DNA of 17,634 nt. It comes from CAMQRS01 sp964370065. Its GTDB lineage: Bacteria; Bacillota_I; Bacilli_A; Erysipelotrichales; Erysipelotrichaceae. Positions within the stretch are counted from its first letter, which is position 1. Each line of letters starts with the position of its first letter. The notes under the pieces were generated by a model. The model searched no databases. It was not told the DNA's origin and saw only the letters and a list, made by a program, of their open reading frames with translations. A program made the position numbers and the translations under genes. Shown in pieces: positions 7,585 to 15,141 of the stretch. Location: assembly GCA_964370065.1 (NCBI GenBank), contig CAYJGK010000028.1, positions 1-17,634 on the forward strand. Reading direction: 5' to 3'.

Positions 7585-7983
7585 TTATTTGTATTCACTA
7601 ATATCTGGTGCACTTATTTCTTTACCAATCAAATCAATAATTGCTTTAAAACCATCCCTCTCTTTTAACTTAGTTGCTAATGACGTAGGTACTAAAATCA
7701 TATTTTCGCGTTTGAAATGTGATGTGAAGTTTCGAATCGTAGGTGGTAACGATGCTGCCCATAAAGGAAATACCACAATAATTAGTTCGTTTTGCCCAGC
7801 TTGTTCAAAGTGAGCATTTACACTCGATTTTTTACTAGCCATCGCACCTGCTTTAATAAAATTAAAAGCACCGCCCCATTTTTCATCATCTGTAATAGGA
7901 TACGCATGCAGATTGACTTGCTTAGCCATATCATGTGCAATTTTTTCACTTCTACCTGTTCGTGTATAATAGTATATTTTCAT
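7585..7983 (-). CDS. Small flavodoxin-like protein
   Basis: Flavodoxin-fold protein of 132 residues, slightly shorter than classical flavodoxins (140-160). The N terminus MKIYYYTRTGRSEKIA has the FMN-phosphate loop (T-x-T/R-G-x-[ST]-x-K-x-A) after the first strand. LIIVVFPLWAASLPPTIRNF is the usual fourth strand and loop that flanks the isoalloxazine ring. AGAGGG precedes the ATG by 5 bases. First gene of an operon with an NhaC antiporter and an FMN/ferredoxin fusion. It may carry low-potential electrons, or belong to the flavodoxin_5-like group of protoporphyrinogen oxidase or quinone reductase relatives. Fold secure, partner inferred. Confidence 0.85.
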   Translation of the reverse strand: MKIYYYTRTGRSEKIAHDMAKQVNLHAYPITDDEKWGGAFNFIKAGAMASKKSSVNAHFEQAGQNELIIVVFPLWAASLPPTIRNFTSHFKRENMILVPTSLATKLKERDGFKAIIDLIGKEISAPDISEYK

Positions 7984-8006
7984 GATGTCCCTCTTTTCTT
8001 TTGATA

Positions 8007-8015
8007 ATCATAGCA
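8007..8015 (-). promoter_or_regulatory. Flavodoxin operon promoter, extended -10
   Basis: The minus strand reads TGCTATGAT about 23 bases before the start at 7983. The -35 is poor (ATGCTT). Just upstream lies the dyad at 8035-8058, which could place a regulator here or simply terminate the preceding gene. Confidence 0.5.
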
Positions 8016-8027
8016 CACTTTATATAA

Positions 8028-8058
8028 AAAAGCATTGTATGTACACTTGTACACACAA
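8028..8058 (-). terminator. SNF2 gene terminator (dyad TTGTGTGTAC/GTACATACAA)
   Basis: On the minus strand a 10-bp stem with one G-U pair and an AAGU loop (8035-8058) is followed after three bases by six T. It lies 10 bases past the SNF2 stop codon. The core is also a TGTACA-CT-TGTACA double palindrome upstream of the flavodoxin promoter, so a second role as an operator is possible. Confidence 0.6.
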
Positions 8059-8067
8059 CACTCGCTC

Positions 8068-11000
8068 TTATTTTAATAATTTTATTAAGTCGTCCTTATT
8101 CAACACATGACTTTGAATACCTTCACCACTTAAGATTTGATCTGCCAATTCTTTTTTCATATCTTGTAATTCCATAATTTTTTCTTCAATTGTACCTTGC
8201 ATAATTAACTTGTATACTGTAACCACTTGCGTTTGTCCAATTCTATGAGCACGATCACTTGCTTGATCTTGTACTGCACTATTCCACCAGGGATCGAAAT
8301 GAATTACAATATCAGCGCTAGTTAAATTTAAACCTGTTCCTCCTGCCTTTAAAGAAATACAAAAAACCGATGTATCATCTTCATTAAAATCTTTTACATA
8401 CTGTGTTCTTTTTACTTGACTAGTAGAACCAGTTAATGAGTAGAAAGAAATTTTTTCTTTCGTTAGTCGTTTTTGAATTAACTCTAGCATAGATGTAAAC
8501 TGAGAAAATAATAAGATTTTATGTCCACCTTCAATTGCATTGTGAATCAATTCTAGACATAAATTCATTTTTCCTGAAACATGATGATAATCATGGAATA
8601 ATAAACTTGGATCACAACAAATCTGTCTCAGTTTAGTTAACTGAGCTAACACTTGAATTTTAGATGTATGAAATGTATGTTCATCACTATTTTGTAAAGA
8701 TTCAACTAACTGCTGTGCATGCAATTGATAAATTTTAGCTTGTTCTTTTTCCGCAACCACCATCTTATTTTCCTCTATTTTGGAAGGCAAATCTTTTAAG
8801 ACTTCATATTTTTTTCTTCTCAATATAAAAGGAGTGACCATTTCTTGTAGTTGTTTTAGCGCATATGGATCTTGTTCTCTGACAATCGGTGTTTCATACT
8901 GTTCTTTGAATTGATATGAACTAAATAAGAAACCCGGCATTAAGTATTCAAAAATACTCCATAGCTCACTTAATTTATTCTCTACGGGTGTACCGGTTAA
9001 AGCCACTTTATAATTCGCATTTAATTTTTTAACAGCTTTAGCGGCTAAAGTGTTTGGATTTTTAATATATTGTGCTTCATCTATCACTTGTATTGCATAA
9101 CTATATTGTTCATATAAATTGAAATCTCGCTTTAATAGATCATATGAAGTAATGAATATTGTATTTTCTGAATATTGCTGAATTAATGTTTTACGTTCTG
9201 TTGCGTTCCCACTTACTAAGACAACTTGCAGATGTGGTGCAAATTTATCAAATTCATATTTCCAGTTGTATGAAAGTGAAGCTGGTGTCACAATGATTGA
9301 ATTACATTTCTTATGTCTTGTGTATTCATCGCAAAATAATGTAATGATTTGAATTGTTTTTCCCAACCCCATATCATCAGCTAAGATTCCCCCAAAGTGT
9401 TTCTCTTGTAACGTTTTTAACCATTGAAATCCAAGTTTTTGATAATCACGTAAAGTTGCCTGTAATTGTTTAGGAATTGAATACCCTTTATTTTTTTCAT
9501 GCATACTATGAATTAATTGTTGATAGTTTTCATGTAAATCTAAATGCATCGTCCCTGTTGATAATAAATTATCCAATTGCAAAGCGCGATATGTTGGTAA
9601 TTGAATATCTTCTTTTAAAAATTGATGGTCACTAATATTTAATTGTTTTTTCATATTGATGATAGGAAGCAACTCTTTATCCTGAAACTGAATAAACTGA
9701 CCATCTTTTAACCGATAGTATTTTTTCTTTGGACTATATGTATGCATGATTTCTAGCAATTGTGATTTTGAAAATTCATCATTTTGAATGGATATCGATA
9801 AAAGATTATTTGTGATGGATATCCCTATACTTGATTTTCCAATTTTTTTAGGTTTTAATTTCGTTACGTTATCTGATACATAAACAATCGCCCATTGTTG
9901 GATTTCTTGTATTCCATATTGAATTAAATCAAACATTAAATCATCATTTCTATTAATCTCTACACATTTTGTCACTTCGTTATAATAATTCACATATCCT
10001 TGTATTTTGCGAATAATATTATTTTCATAACTCACATTACGTATTCCTGTCTCCTGTTTATCAAACAAATTATATTGCTCATCATCATAATCTAACAGTA
10101 TTTTAATTATAATTTGTTGTAATTCATTCACATCAATATATACACTTGTTTGAGGTATCTTAAGCAAATAACTCTTTTCATCATAACCAGTTGTTTCTAG
10201 TTTCGTATATTGCTTTAGTTTAGGGTAAATAACATGGTGAAAAGCTTTACCATCTTCTTTCGCGATAAATACACTTTTCCCTTCTACAAATACGTTTTGA
10301 ATGAATGGCAAAATAGGCTTTATTTTAGATTGATGTATCATAGTAATAACTTTGTCATATACAAAATAACAATAATTTAAACCCAACAGCAAATAATCAT
10401 TTTCCTTGGTTTTTACAACGATTCCACCTTTATCTTTTTCAATAATCACCGGCAATAAGTAATTATCATTTTTTATGATTCGATATAAATAACGATAGTC
10501 ATAGTTAAATTCAGCCATTACATTTGTTTGGACAAAGACTTCAAAAAAGCGATCGAGTAAATCTGCAGTCAGTTTTATTTGTTTTTCATTAATTAACTTA
10601 TGATTTGAATAAATTTGATTATCATAGTCAAACTCATGGTGTTTTGTCCACTCTCTAATCAATTGAAACAATTGATTAGAATGCGTGTCAAACAGTTGTT
10701 CATCGTGTATAAAACTTAAATTTTTACCATAACTGTATTCTTCTTTATTTTCAAATAAATTAACGAATAAAAACAAATTTTTAACAACATAATATTTTTC
10801 AAAACCAATTTTAAATTCAATTGCACATGTATTATCTTTATATAAAAACTGTGGTATTAATTTTAGTTTTTGTTTATATAATAAATTTTTTTGTATATCC
10901 AAAGGAGCCATTTCTTTTAGTAATAATTGTTTAATAGATTCATTTGTCTGAAAACCAACAAGAATAGTAGGATGCCCTTTTTGTAATTGCATTTGCGCAT

Positions 11001-11277
11001 TTAAAAGAACAGCAATACAGTGCTTACATAAACCTGCATAACTATGATATGAATGGCAATCGCAATCACTTTCAATAATATAACCGTGTGTTTTATGTAT
11101 AATGAAATACACATCAAAATAATTGTTTTGACATTCCATTACAGTTGCTTCAATAATGATTCGATCATAGACATCGTCAATATTAAAAGAAATAATATTA
11201 TTAGTATTAAATATTGCTTTTCCTTTTTGAATGGTAGTTAATTTTGTATGTTCCATTAATTTTTCAAAGTTAATCAT
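8068..11277 (-). CDS. SWIM zinc-finger SNF2-family DNA-dependent ATPase
   Basis: Large Swi2/Snf2-type helicase-like ATPase, 1069 residues, a dsDNA translocase acting in the nucleoid. A SWIM zinc motif lies near the N terminus (C72-x-C74-x9-C84-x-H86). A long middle region of about 500 residues matches the SNF2-associated region of bacterial homologues. The two RecA-like lobes occupy about 605-1060: Walker A DDMGLGKT (near 632-639), DEAQ box VIDEAQYIKN (near 733), ALTGTPVEN, then LLFSQFTSML, GGTGLNL, and RAHRIGQ (near 1011) with the arginine finger. AGGAGG precedes the ATG by 6 bases. Monocistronic and divergent from an alkylguanine-DNA alkyltransferase, which is only suggestive of a repair role. 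Bacterial RapA-like functions such as polymerase recycling remain possible. Confidence 0.95.
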   Translation of the reverse strand: MINFEKLMEHTKLTTIQKGKAIFNTNNIISFNIDDVYDRIIIEATVMECQNNYFDVYFIIHKTHGYIIESDCDCHSYHSYAGLCKHCIAVLLNAQMQLQKGHPTILVGFQTNESIKQLLLKEMAPLDIQKNLLYKQKLKLIPQFLYKDNTCAIEFKIGFEKYYVVKNLFLFVNLFENKEEYSYGKNLSFIHDEQLFDTHSNQLFQLIREWTKHHEFDYDNQIYSNHKLINEKQIKLTADLLDRFFEVFVQTNVMAEFNYDYRYLYRIIKNDNYLLPVIIEKDKGGIVVKTKENDYLLLGLNYCYFVYDKVITMIHQSKIKPILPFIQNVFVEGKSVFIAKEDGKAFHHVIYPKLKQYTKLETTGYDEKSYLLKIPQTSVYIDVNELQQIIIKILLDYDDEQYNLFDKQETGIRNVSYENNIIRKIQGYVNYYNEVTKCVEINRNDDLMFDLIQYGIQEIQQWAIVYVSDNVTKLKPKKIGKSSIGISITNNLLSISIQNDEFSKSQLLEIMHTYSPKKKYYRLKDGQFIQFQDKELLPIINMKKQLNISDHQFLKEDIQLPTYRALQLDNLLSTGTMHLDLHENYQQLIHSMHEKNKGYSIPKQLQATLRDYQKLGFQWLKTLQEKHFGGILADDMGLGKTIQIITLFCDEYTRHKKCNSIIVTPASLSYNWKYEFDKFAPHLQVVLVSGNATERKTLIQQYSENTIFITSYDLLKRDFNLYEQYSYAIQVIDEAQYIKNPNTLAAKAVKKLNANYKVALTGTPVENKLSELWSIFEYLMPGFLFSSYQFKEQYETPIVREQDPYALKQLQEMVTPFILRRKKYEVLKDLPSKIEENKMVVAEKEQAKIYQLHAQQLVESLQNSDEHTFHTSKIQVLAQLTKLRQICCDPSLLFHDYHHVSGKMNLCLELIHNAIEGGHKILLFSQFTSMLELIQKRLTKEKISFYSLTGSTSQVKRTQYVKDFNEDDTSVFCISLKAGGTGLNLTSADIVIHFDPWWNSAVQDQASDRAHRIGQTQVVTVYKLIMQGTIEEKIMELQDMKKELADQILSGEGIQSHVLNKDDLIKLLK

Positions 11278-11297
11278 AAGCCACCTCCTAATATATT

Positions 11298-11303
11298 ATT
11301 ATA
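11298..11303 (-). promoter_or_regulatory. Probable SNF2 gene -10 element
   Basis: TATAAT on the minus strand 20 bases upstream of the SNF2 start. No convincing -35 or extended -10, so the assignment is tentative. Confidence 0.35.
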
Positions 11304-11351
11304 CTATGAATAAATACATAAATATATTTGTTTTCTTATTTTATTTTATTA

Positions 11352-11360
11352 TGCTAAAAT
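11352..11360 (+). promoter_or_regulatory. Alkyltransferase promoter, extended -10
   Basis: TGCTAAAAT, an extended -10 with one mismatch in the hexamer, 21 bases before the ATG at 11382. No well-spaced -35. Confidence 0.45.
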
Positions 11361-11381
11361 AAAAATATAAAAGGAGTCATT

Positions 11382-11843
11382 ATGAAAAAATTTGCAACAT
11401 ATGATACAGATTTAGGTTTTTATAAAATTGAATACGAGAATAATGCAGTTACTTTTTTAAAGAAAATAGATACTCCCATCTTCGATTATGGAGTAAGAGA
11501 TGATTTTACAAATTATGTATATAATGAAGTAATTGAATATTTACAAGGTGTACGAAAGGTCTTCAGTTTTAAATATCATTTAGAAGGAACTACTTTTCAA
11601 AAAAAGGTATGGCGAGCTTTATGCGAGATTCCATATGGGGAAACGCGTAGTTATAAAGATATTGCCATTGCAGTTGGTAACCCAAAAGCAAGTCGTGCAA
11701 TTGGTATGGCAAACAATAAAAACCCAATTACCATTGCTATACCTTGTCATCGTGTAATTGGTAGTAATGGAAGTTTAGTTGGTTATGCCGGTGGCGTACA
11801 AACTAAAATAAAATTATTAGAAATTGAAAAAAACAACAAATAA
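11382..11843 (+). CDS. ogt: Methylated-DNA-protein-cysteine methyltransferase
   Basis: Suicide DNA repair protein that moves the alkyl group from O6-alkylguanine (and O4-alkylthymine) to its own cysteine. 153 residues with the whole family core: the HTH with arginine finger (PKASRAIGMANNKNP, R105), the active-site motif PCHRVIG (acceptor C122) and GSLVGYAGGV following. The N-terminal ribonuclease-like domain is short. AAGGAG lies 5 bases before the ATG. There is no AraC/Ada domain, so it is the constitutive Ogt/MGMT type. Monocistronic, with its own terminator, and divergent from the SNF2 ATPase. The symbol ogt is by family; paralogues could exist elsewhere. Confidence 0.95.
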   Translation: MKKFATYDTDLGFYKIEYENNAVTFLKKIDTPIFDYGVRDDFTNYVYNEVIEYLQGVRKVFSFKYHLEGTTFQKKVWRALCEIPYGETRSYKDIAIAVGNPKASRAIGMANNKNPITIAIPCHRVIGSNGSLVGYAGGVQTKIKLLEIEKNNK

Positions 11844-11845
11844 CA

Positions 11846-11887
11846 AAGGAGGTCATGTGAATTAAACACATAACTTCCTTTTCTTTT
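11846..11887 (+). terminator. Alkyltransferase gene terminator
   Basis: 14-base arms AAGGAGGTCATGTG (11846-11859) and CACATAACTTCCTT (11867-11880), with one wobble and one mismatch, loop AATTAAA, then TTCTTTT. The AAGGAGGTCATGTG arm looks like a ribosome site but is explained by the hairpin. Confidence 0.8.
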
Positions 11888-11919
11888 GCTGTTTAGAATC
11901 ATATTTCAAGCACATTTCA

Positions 11920-11933
11920 TGTAATCGTTTTCA
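11920..11933 (+). promoter_or_regulatory. Catabolite-responsive element (cre)
   Basis: TGTAATCGTTTTCA fits the CcpA operator consensus TGWAANCGNTNWCA at every fixed position. It ends 7 bases before the -10 hexamer and covers the -35 region, a position where CcpA bound with HPr(Ser-P) would repress. It predicts repression of the oxidoreductase operon by rapidly used sugars. Confidence 0.65.
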
Positions 11934-11937
11934 AACG

Positions 11938-11946
11938 TGGTATAAT
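11938..11946 (+). promoter_or_regulatory. Oxidoreductase operon promoter, extended -10
   Basis: TGGTATAAT, consensus extended -10, 24 bases before the ATG at 11971. The -35 region lies inside the cre site and has no clear hexamer. Confidence 0.65.
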
Positions 11947-11970
11947 TTAAAAAAAGAAAAGAGGTACCTT

Positions 11971-13389
11971 ATGAAATATACATACGATATCGTCATTATT
12001 GGTGCAGGCAGTGCTGGATTAGTTGCCGCTTCAGCAGCAAAAAGCATGGGAGCCAACGTGTTACTCATTGAGAACAAAAAAATGGGTGGTGATTGTTTGA
12101 ATTATGGATGTGTCCCAAGTAAATCCTTTTTAAAAGTTGCCCATTTCGCTAATAAAATGAAAGCAGTTAAGCAATATGGTATACAAAAGGTAAAAGTAGA
12201 CATCAATATGAGTGATGTAATGAATCGAGTTAACAATATTGTTTCAGAAATTGCTCCACATGATTCAATTGAACGATTTGAAAATATGGGGGTTGAAGTA
12301 GTCATCGGAAATGCTAAATTTATTGATTCGCATCATTTAGAAATAGATGGAAAAACATACAGTTGTAAAAATATTGTGATTGCAACAGGTTCACGAGCTT
12401 ATATTCCCCCCATCAAAGGGTTGCAAGACATTACTTTTGAAACCAATGAAACTATATTTAATTTAAACAAACAACCAAAACACCTCATTGTATTGGGAGC
12501 GGGCCCGATTGGTTTAGAAATGGGACAAGGATTTGCTCACCTAGGTAGTAAAGTCAGTGTAGTTGACCATTCTTCTACCATATTTAAAAAAGATGATCCA
12601 AAAGTTTCTGATATTATGAAGCAAATACTTATAAACGATGGTGTTGATTTGTATCTATCATTTTCAGTTGATGAAATCAAGCAAGTTGGTCAACAAATTG
12701 AAGTACATATTCGCAATGCGAAAGAACAAAAAGTGATTATTGGCGATACTTTGTTAGTGAGTACAGGACGAATACCTAATATTGAAGGTTTAGAGATTGA
12801 TAGAATCGGATTACAGACAAATGAACGTGGTTATGTGATTGTCGATTCTTATTTGCGTACTAACATTAAAAACATTTATGCTTGTGGTGATGTTCATGGT
12901 TTATATCAGTTCACTCATACCGCAGGCTATGAAGCAAGTGTAGTTGTTAAAAATGCATTGATTGCCCCAATATTTAAAACTAACTATCATAATATAGCTT
13001 GGATTACTTATACAGTACCTGAAGTTGGCCATGTTGGCATCAGTAAAAACAATTCCAAACACGCTCATTTGATCAAATATGAATATACTATAGATATTCG
13101 TGATAATGATCGTAATAAAACAGATGATGATCGTGTCGGATTCATCACTGTTTTATTAGATTACAAAAAACGTGTTATCGGAGCCAGTATGGTCAGTGAA
13201 AGTACATCCGATTTATTACCTATCCTATGCTTAATGGTAAGCCAAAAAATGAAAGTAAATACATTGCTAAATATGATTTATCCATATCCAACTAAAGCAT
13301 CATCTCTTCAAAACATTGCTTTAATGAACTTTAAAACATCTGCTAAACCTTGGCAGAAAAAACTATTAAGAAAGGTTGTGACACGATAA
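11971..13389 (+). CDS. MerA-like FAD/NAD(P) disulfide oxidoreductase
   Basis: Class I pyridine nucleotide-disulfide oxidoreductase, 472 residues. FAD-binding GAGSAG (11-16), redox disulfide C42/C47 (GGDCLNYGCVPS), ATGS (138-141), NAD(P)-binding GAGPIG (176-181), and the second FAD contact IYACGD (302-307) are all present, with a dimerization domain from about 340. The His-Glu acid-base pair of lipoamide dehydrogenase (HPTxxxE) is replaced by Y439 and S444 (YPYPTKASS), so it is not a dihydrolipoamide dehydrogenase. A Tyr at this place resembles MerA, but the C-terminal Cys pair and the HMA domain of true mercuric reductases are missing. Its own substrate is unknown. GAGG lies before the ATG. 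It overlaps the next gene by one base; homologues are found fused to TVP38 domains, consistent with the third gene. Confidence 0.9.
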   Translation: MKYTYDIVIIGAGSAGLVAASAAKSMGANVLLIENKKMGGDCLNYGCVPSKSFLKVAHFANKMKAVKQYGIQKVKVDINMSDVMNRVNNIVSEIAPHDSIERFENMGVEVVIGNAKFIDSHHLEIDGKTYSCKNIVIATGSRAYIPPIKGLQDITFETNETIFNLNKQPKHLIVLGAGPIGLEMGQGFAHLGSKVSVVDHSSTIFKKDDPKVSDIMKQILINDGVDLYLSFSVDEIKQVGQQIEVHIRNAKEQKVIIGDTLLVSTGRIPNIEGLEIDRIGLQTNERGYVIVDSYLRTNIKNIYACGDVHGLYQFTHTAGYEASVVVKNALIAPIFKTNYHNIAWITYTVPEVGHVGISKNNSKHAHLIKYEYTIDIRDNDRNKTDDDRVGFITVLLDYKKRVIGASMVSESTSDLLPILCLMVSQKMKVNTLLNMIYPYPTKASSLQNIALMNFKTSAKPWQKKLLRKVVTR

Positions 13390-13988
13390 TGCTAGATACA
13401 AATGCTAGAAAACATGTACAAAAAACAATAGATTCTATATGCATCCATACTCATCTAACGACCTTGCATCCAAATATAATTACAATACTTGCTTTTATAA
13501 TTGGAATCGTATCCGCCATTATGATAGCAATGAATCAATTATATATTGCATTCACCTTATTATGGATATCTGGTTTATTTGATGTATTAGATGGTAGTGT
13601 AGCAAGATTGACAAACACATCATCAAAATTTGGTGCATTCTTAGATTTAGTTTTTGACCGAATGGTGGAAGCGAGTATAATTTTAGGCTTCTATTTTCTA
13701 CAACCTCAACATGCTTTCTTCTATTTATTGTTTTTCATTAGTGTATTATTTAATTTTTCTACTTTTTTAGTTGCTGCAAATTTATATGTAAATACAGGTA
13801 TTAAAAGTATGCATTATGATGTTGGGTTAATGGAGCGTAGCGAATCATTTATCGCATTTAGTTTGATGTTATTATTTCCCATTTATCAATGGATTATTTT
13901 GTTTGTTTTTACAATCTTAATATTTTTAACGGGCATTATTCGTACACTACGTTTATATATAGTGAGTAAACGGTATCATCATGTATAA
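13389..13988 (+). CDS. CDP-alcohol phosphatidyltransferase
   Basis: Integral membrane enzyme that joins a CDP-activated lipid alcohol to a small alcohol with release of CMP. The complete family signature is present: D65, D68, G69, A72, R73, G82, D86 and D90 (pattern DGxxARx8Gx3Dx3D), which binds Mg2+ and the CDP group. Six or so hydrophobic helices, 199 residues. The frame extends upstream to 13350 but the only credible start is the ATG at 13389, overlapping the previous stop as TAATG, with AAAGG 13 bases upstream; translational coupling is likely. Similar proteins make phosphatidylglycerophosphate, phosphatidylinositol phosphate and related lipids, and the acceptor cannot be read here. The next gene overlaps it by 8 bases. 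Confidence 0.92.
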   Translation: MLDTNARKHVQKTIDSICIHTHLTTLHPNIITILAFIIGIVSAIMIAMNQLYIAFTLLWISGLFDVLDGSVARLTNTSSKFGAFLDLVFDRMVEASIILGFYFLQPQHAFFYLLFFISVLFNFSTFLVAANLYVNTGIKSMHYDVGLMERSESFIAFSLMLLFPIYQWIILFVFTILIFLTGIIRTLRLYIVSKRYHHV

Positions 13989-14607
13989 AAAGACAATTGC
14001 TATTATAGTTATTGTAATTGTTTTTTTACTTTTACGAAGTTATATAGATTTCGACACAGTCATCTTATATATTCAATCCATTAAAAATAACGCCTATGCC
14101 CCATTCATATTTTTAATAATTTATATTATAGCCATAGTATTTGCAGCTCCTGCTTCCTTATTCAGTATAAGCGTTGCTGCATTATTTGGCTTTGCAAACG
14201 GTACATTACTGATTGTGATAGGTTCAAATATTGGTTGTATAATCAGCTATTATTTAGCTAAAAAATTAGGGCAAGATACACTTAGTAAATTTATTAAAGA
14301 TCAATCTTTTTTAAACAATGCAACTCAATATGCTAATAAAAATAGTTTTATCTTTATAATGTATGCACGCCTTATACCTCTTTTTCCTTTTGCAGCAGTC
14401 AATTACATATCCGGTATCATCAATATTCCATTTAAGCAATATGCATTAGCCACTTTCTTAGGTATGTTGCCTGGTACATTAGTATATGTATATATCGGGT
14501 ATTCTGCATCTAATGTACAAGATAATCCGCTAGGATTAATTGCATCCATCATTGTCTTTATCATTTTTACTTCCCTTGTTTACTTTGTGAATAAGCGAAA
14601 AAAGTAA
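13981..14607 (+). CDS. TVP38/TMEM64 (DedA-like) membrane protein
   Basis: Polytopic SNARE-associated/VTT-domain protein, 208 residues. Membrane helices lie at about 5-20, 40-70, 75-95, 155-175 and 182-202. The conserved core runs from YARLIPLFPFAAVNYISG through FKQYALATFLGMLPGTLVYVYIG, matching the re-entrant helix and R/P residues of this superfamily. Bacterial relatives (DedA, YngC, UptA/PopT) move lipid carriers or affect proton-motive force; whether TVP38 proteins flip lipids is not settled. It overlaps the phosphatidyltransferase gene by 8 bases, so production is coupled. The combination suggests the enzyme makes a lipid and this protein moves it. The terminator follows 27 bases after the stop. 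Confidence 0.92.
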   Translation: MYKKTIAIIVIVIVFLLLRSYIDFDTVILYIQSIKNNAYAPFIFLIIYIIAIVFAAPASLFSISVAALFGFANGTLLIVIGSNIGCIISYYLAKKLGQDTLSKFIKDQSFLNNATQYANKNSFIFIMYARLIPLFPFAAVNYISGIINIPFKQYALATFLGMLPGTLVYVYIGYSASNVQDNPLGLIASIIVFIIFTSLVYFVNKRKK

Positions 14608-14634
14608 TATCCAAATAAATGTTCTACAAAATTT

Positions 14635-14661
14635 GGTGTTGGTGAAAACCAATGCCTTTTT
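14635..14661 (+). terminator. Terminator of oxidoreductase-TVP38 operon
   Basis: GGTGTTGGT (14635-14643) pairs with ACCAATGCC (14648-14656) through seven Watson-Crick and two G-U pairs around a GAAA (GNRA) loop, followed by five T. Confidence 0.9.
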
Positions 14662-15098
14662 ATTTACTACAAATTAAAAAGAGATAGCAATAAGTTTAGG
14701 ATACTGTTAAAGCAACCAATTCGAACAGAAAAGAAATCATTATTATGTAAAATTAAAATTATATATCCTGTTATTCATGTGATACTTGCTTAGACTGTAA
14801 CTGATGTATCTAATTTTGCTATACTTCGTATAGTAATTTGAGTAGAATTATCTGCACTAATTACAGTCGATGCGCACTATAAATTACAAACATCGTTTAA
14901 TTAGTAGGTTTTATATCAGTGTTCCTCGCATTATCATTAGTCAGATTTTAAATTCTAATGGTTTTCTTAAATCTGTATAATAATCAGTTGTCGCAAAATT
15001 GAGTTCTGTTTTTTTGTTTCGTATTACTTAAATCATTTATTATACGTATTTTTTCAATCTTCTAAATATGATAATTAGTTTTTAAATAAAAACAGCAT
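14662..15098. other. Gene-free, decayed region
   Basis: No intact gene on either strand. Short stop-bounded stretches with coding-like amino-acid patterns occur on the minus strand (14790-14876, 14941-15027, about 15016-15061; see the next entry). A perfect 6-bp stem with a TTC loop (CTATAC at 14819-14824, GTATAG at 14828-14833) lies within one of these pieces. Confidence 0.5.
14790..15061 (-). pseudogene. Decayed coding remnants, unidentified
   Basis: Three minus-strand pieces in different frames look like disrupted coding sequence. They are: about 15061-15016, reading KIEKIRIINDLSNTK; 15027-14941, containing KKTELNFATTDYYTDLRKP and ending EFKI-stop; and 14876-14790, containing TVISADNSTQITIRSIAK and ending LDTSVTV-stop. 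Each ends in a stop or loses frame. The last piece has a beta-rich, secreted-protein feel. I do not recognise a family, and they may come from more than one gene. A stretch this AT-rich can yield such strings by chance, so the call is tentative. Confidence 0.35.
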
Positions 15099-15127
15099 AA
15101 AAAAAGAACCAAGTTTTTACTTGATCC
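15099..15127 (-). terminator. Terminator of truncated surface-protein gene
   Basis: On the minus strand the stem GGATCAAGT / ACTTGGTTC (15119-15127 and 15106-15114, two G-U pairs) with loop AAAA is followed by seven T (15099-15105). It lies just past the stop at 15142 and is intact although the gene upstream is broken. Confidence 0.75.
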
Positions 15128-15141
15128 TTAAAAATTTTATT

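Noticed and set aside
11846..11860. AAGGAGGTCATGTG as a ribosome site with GTG start
   Set aside because: It is one arm of the terminator hairpin and leads to no useful frame.
11971..13389. Mercuric reductase annotation
   Set aside because: No C-terminal Cys pair, no HMA domain, no merR or merT nearby; only the active-site Tyr and the core disulfide are shared.
14819..14833. ATACTTCGTATAG resembling a loxP half site
   Set aside because: One base differs from loxP in spacing, there is no second arm, and the sequence lies inside a decayed coding piece.
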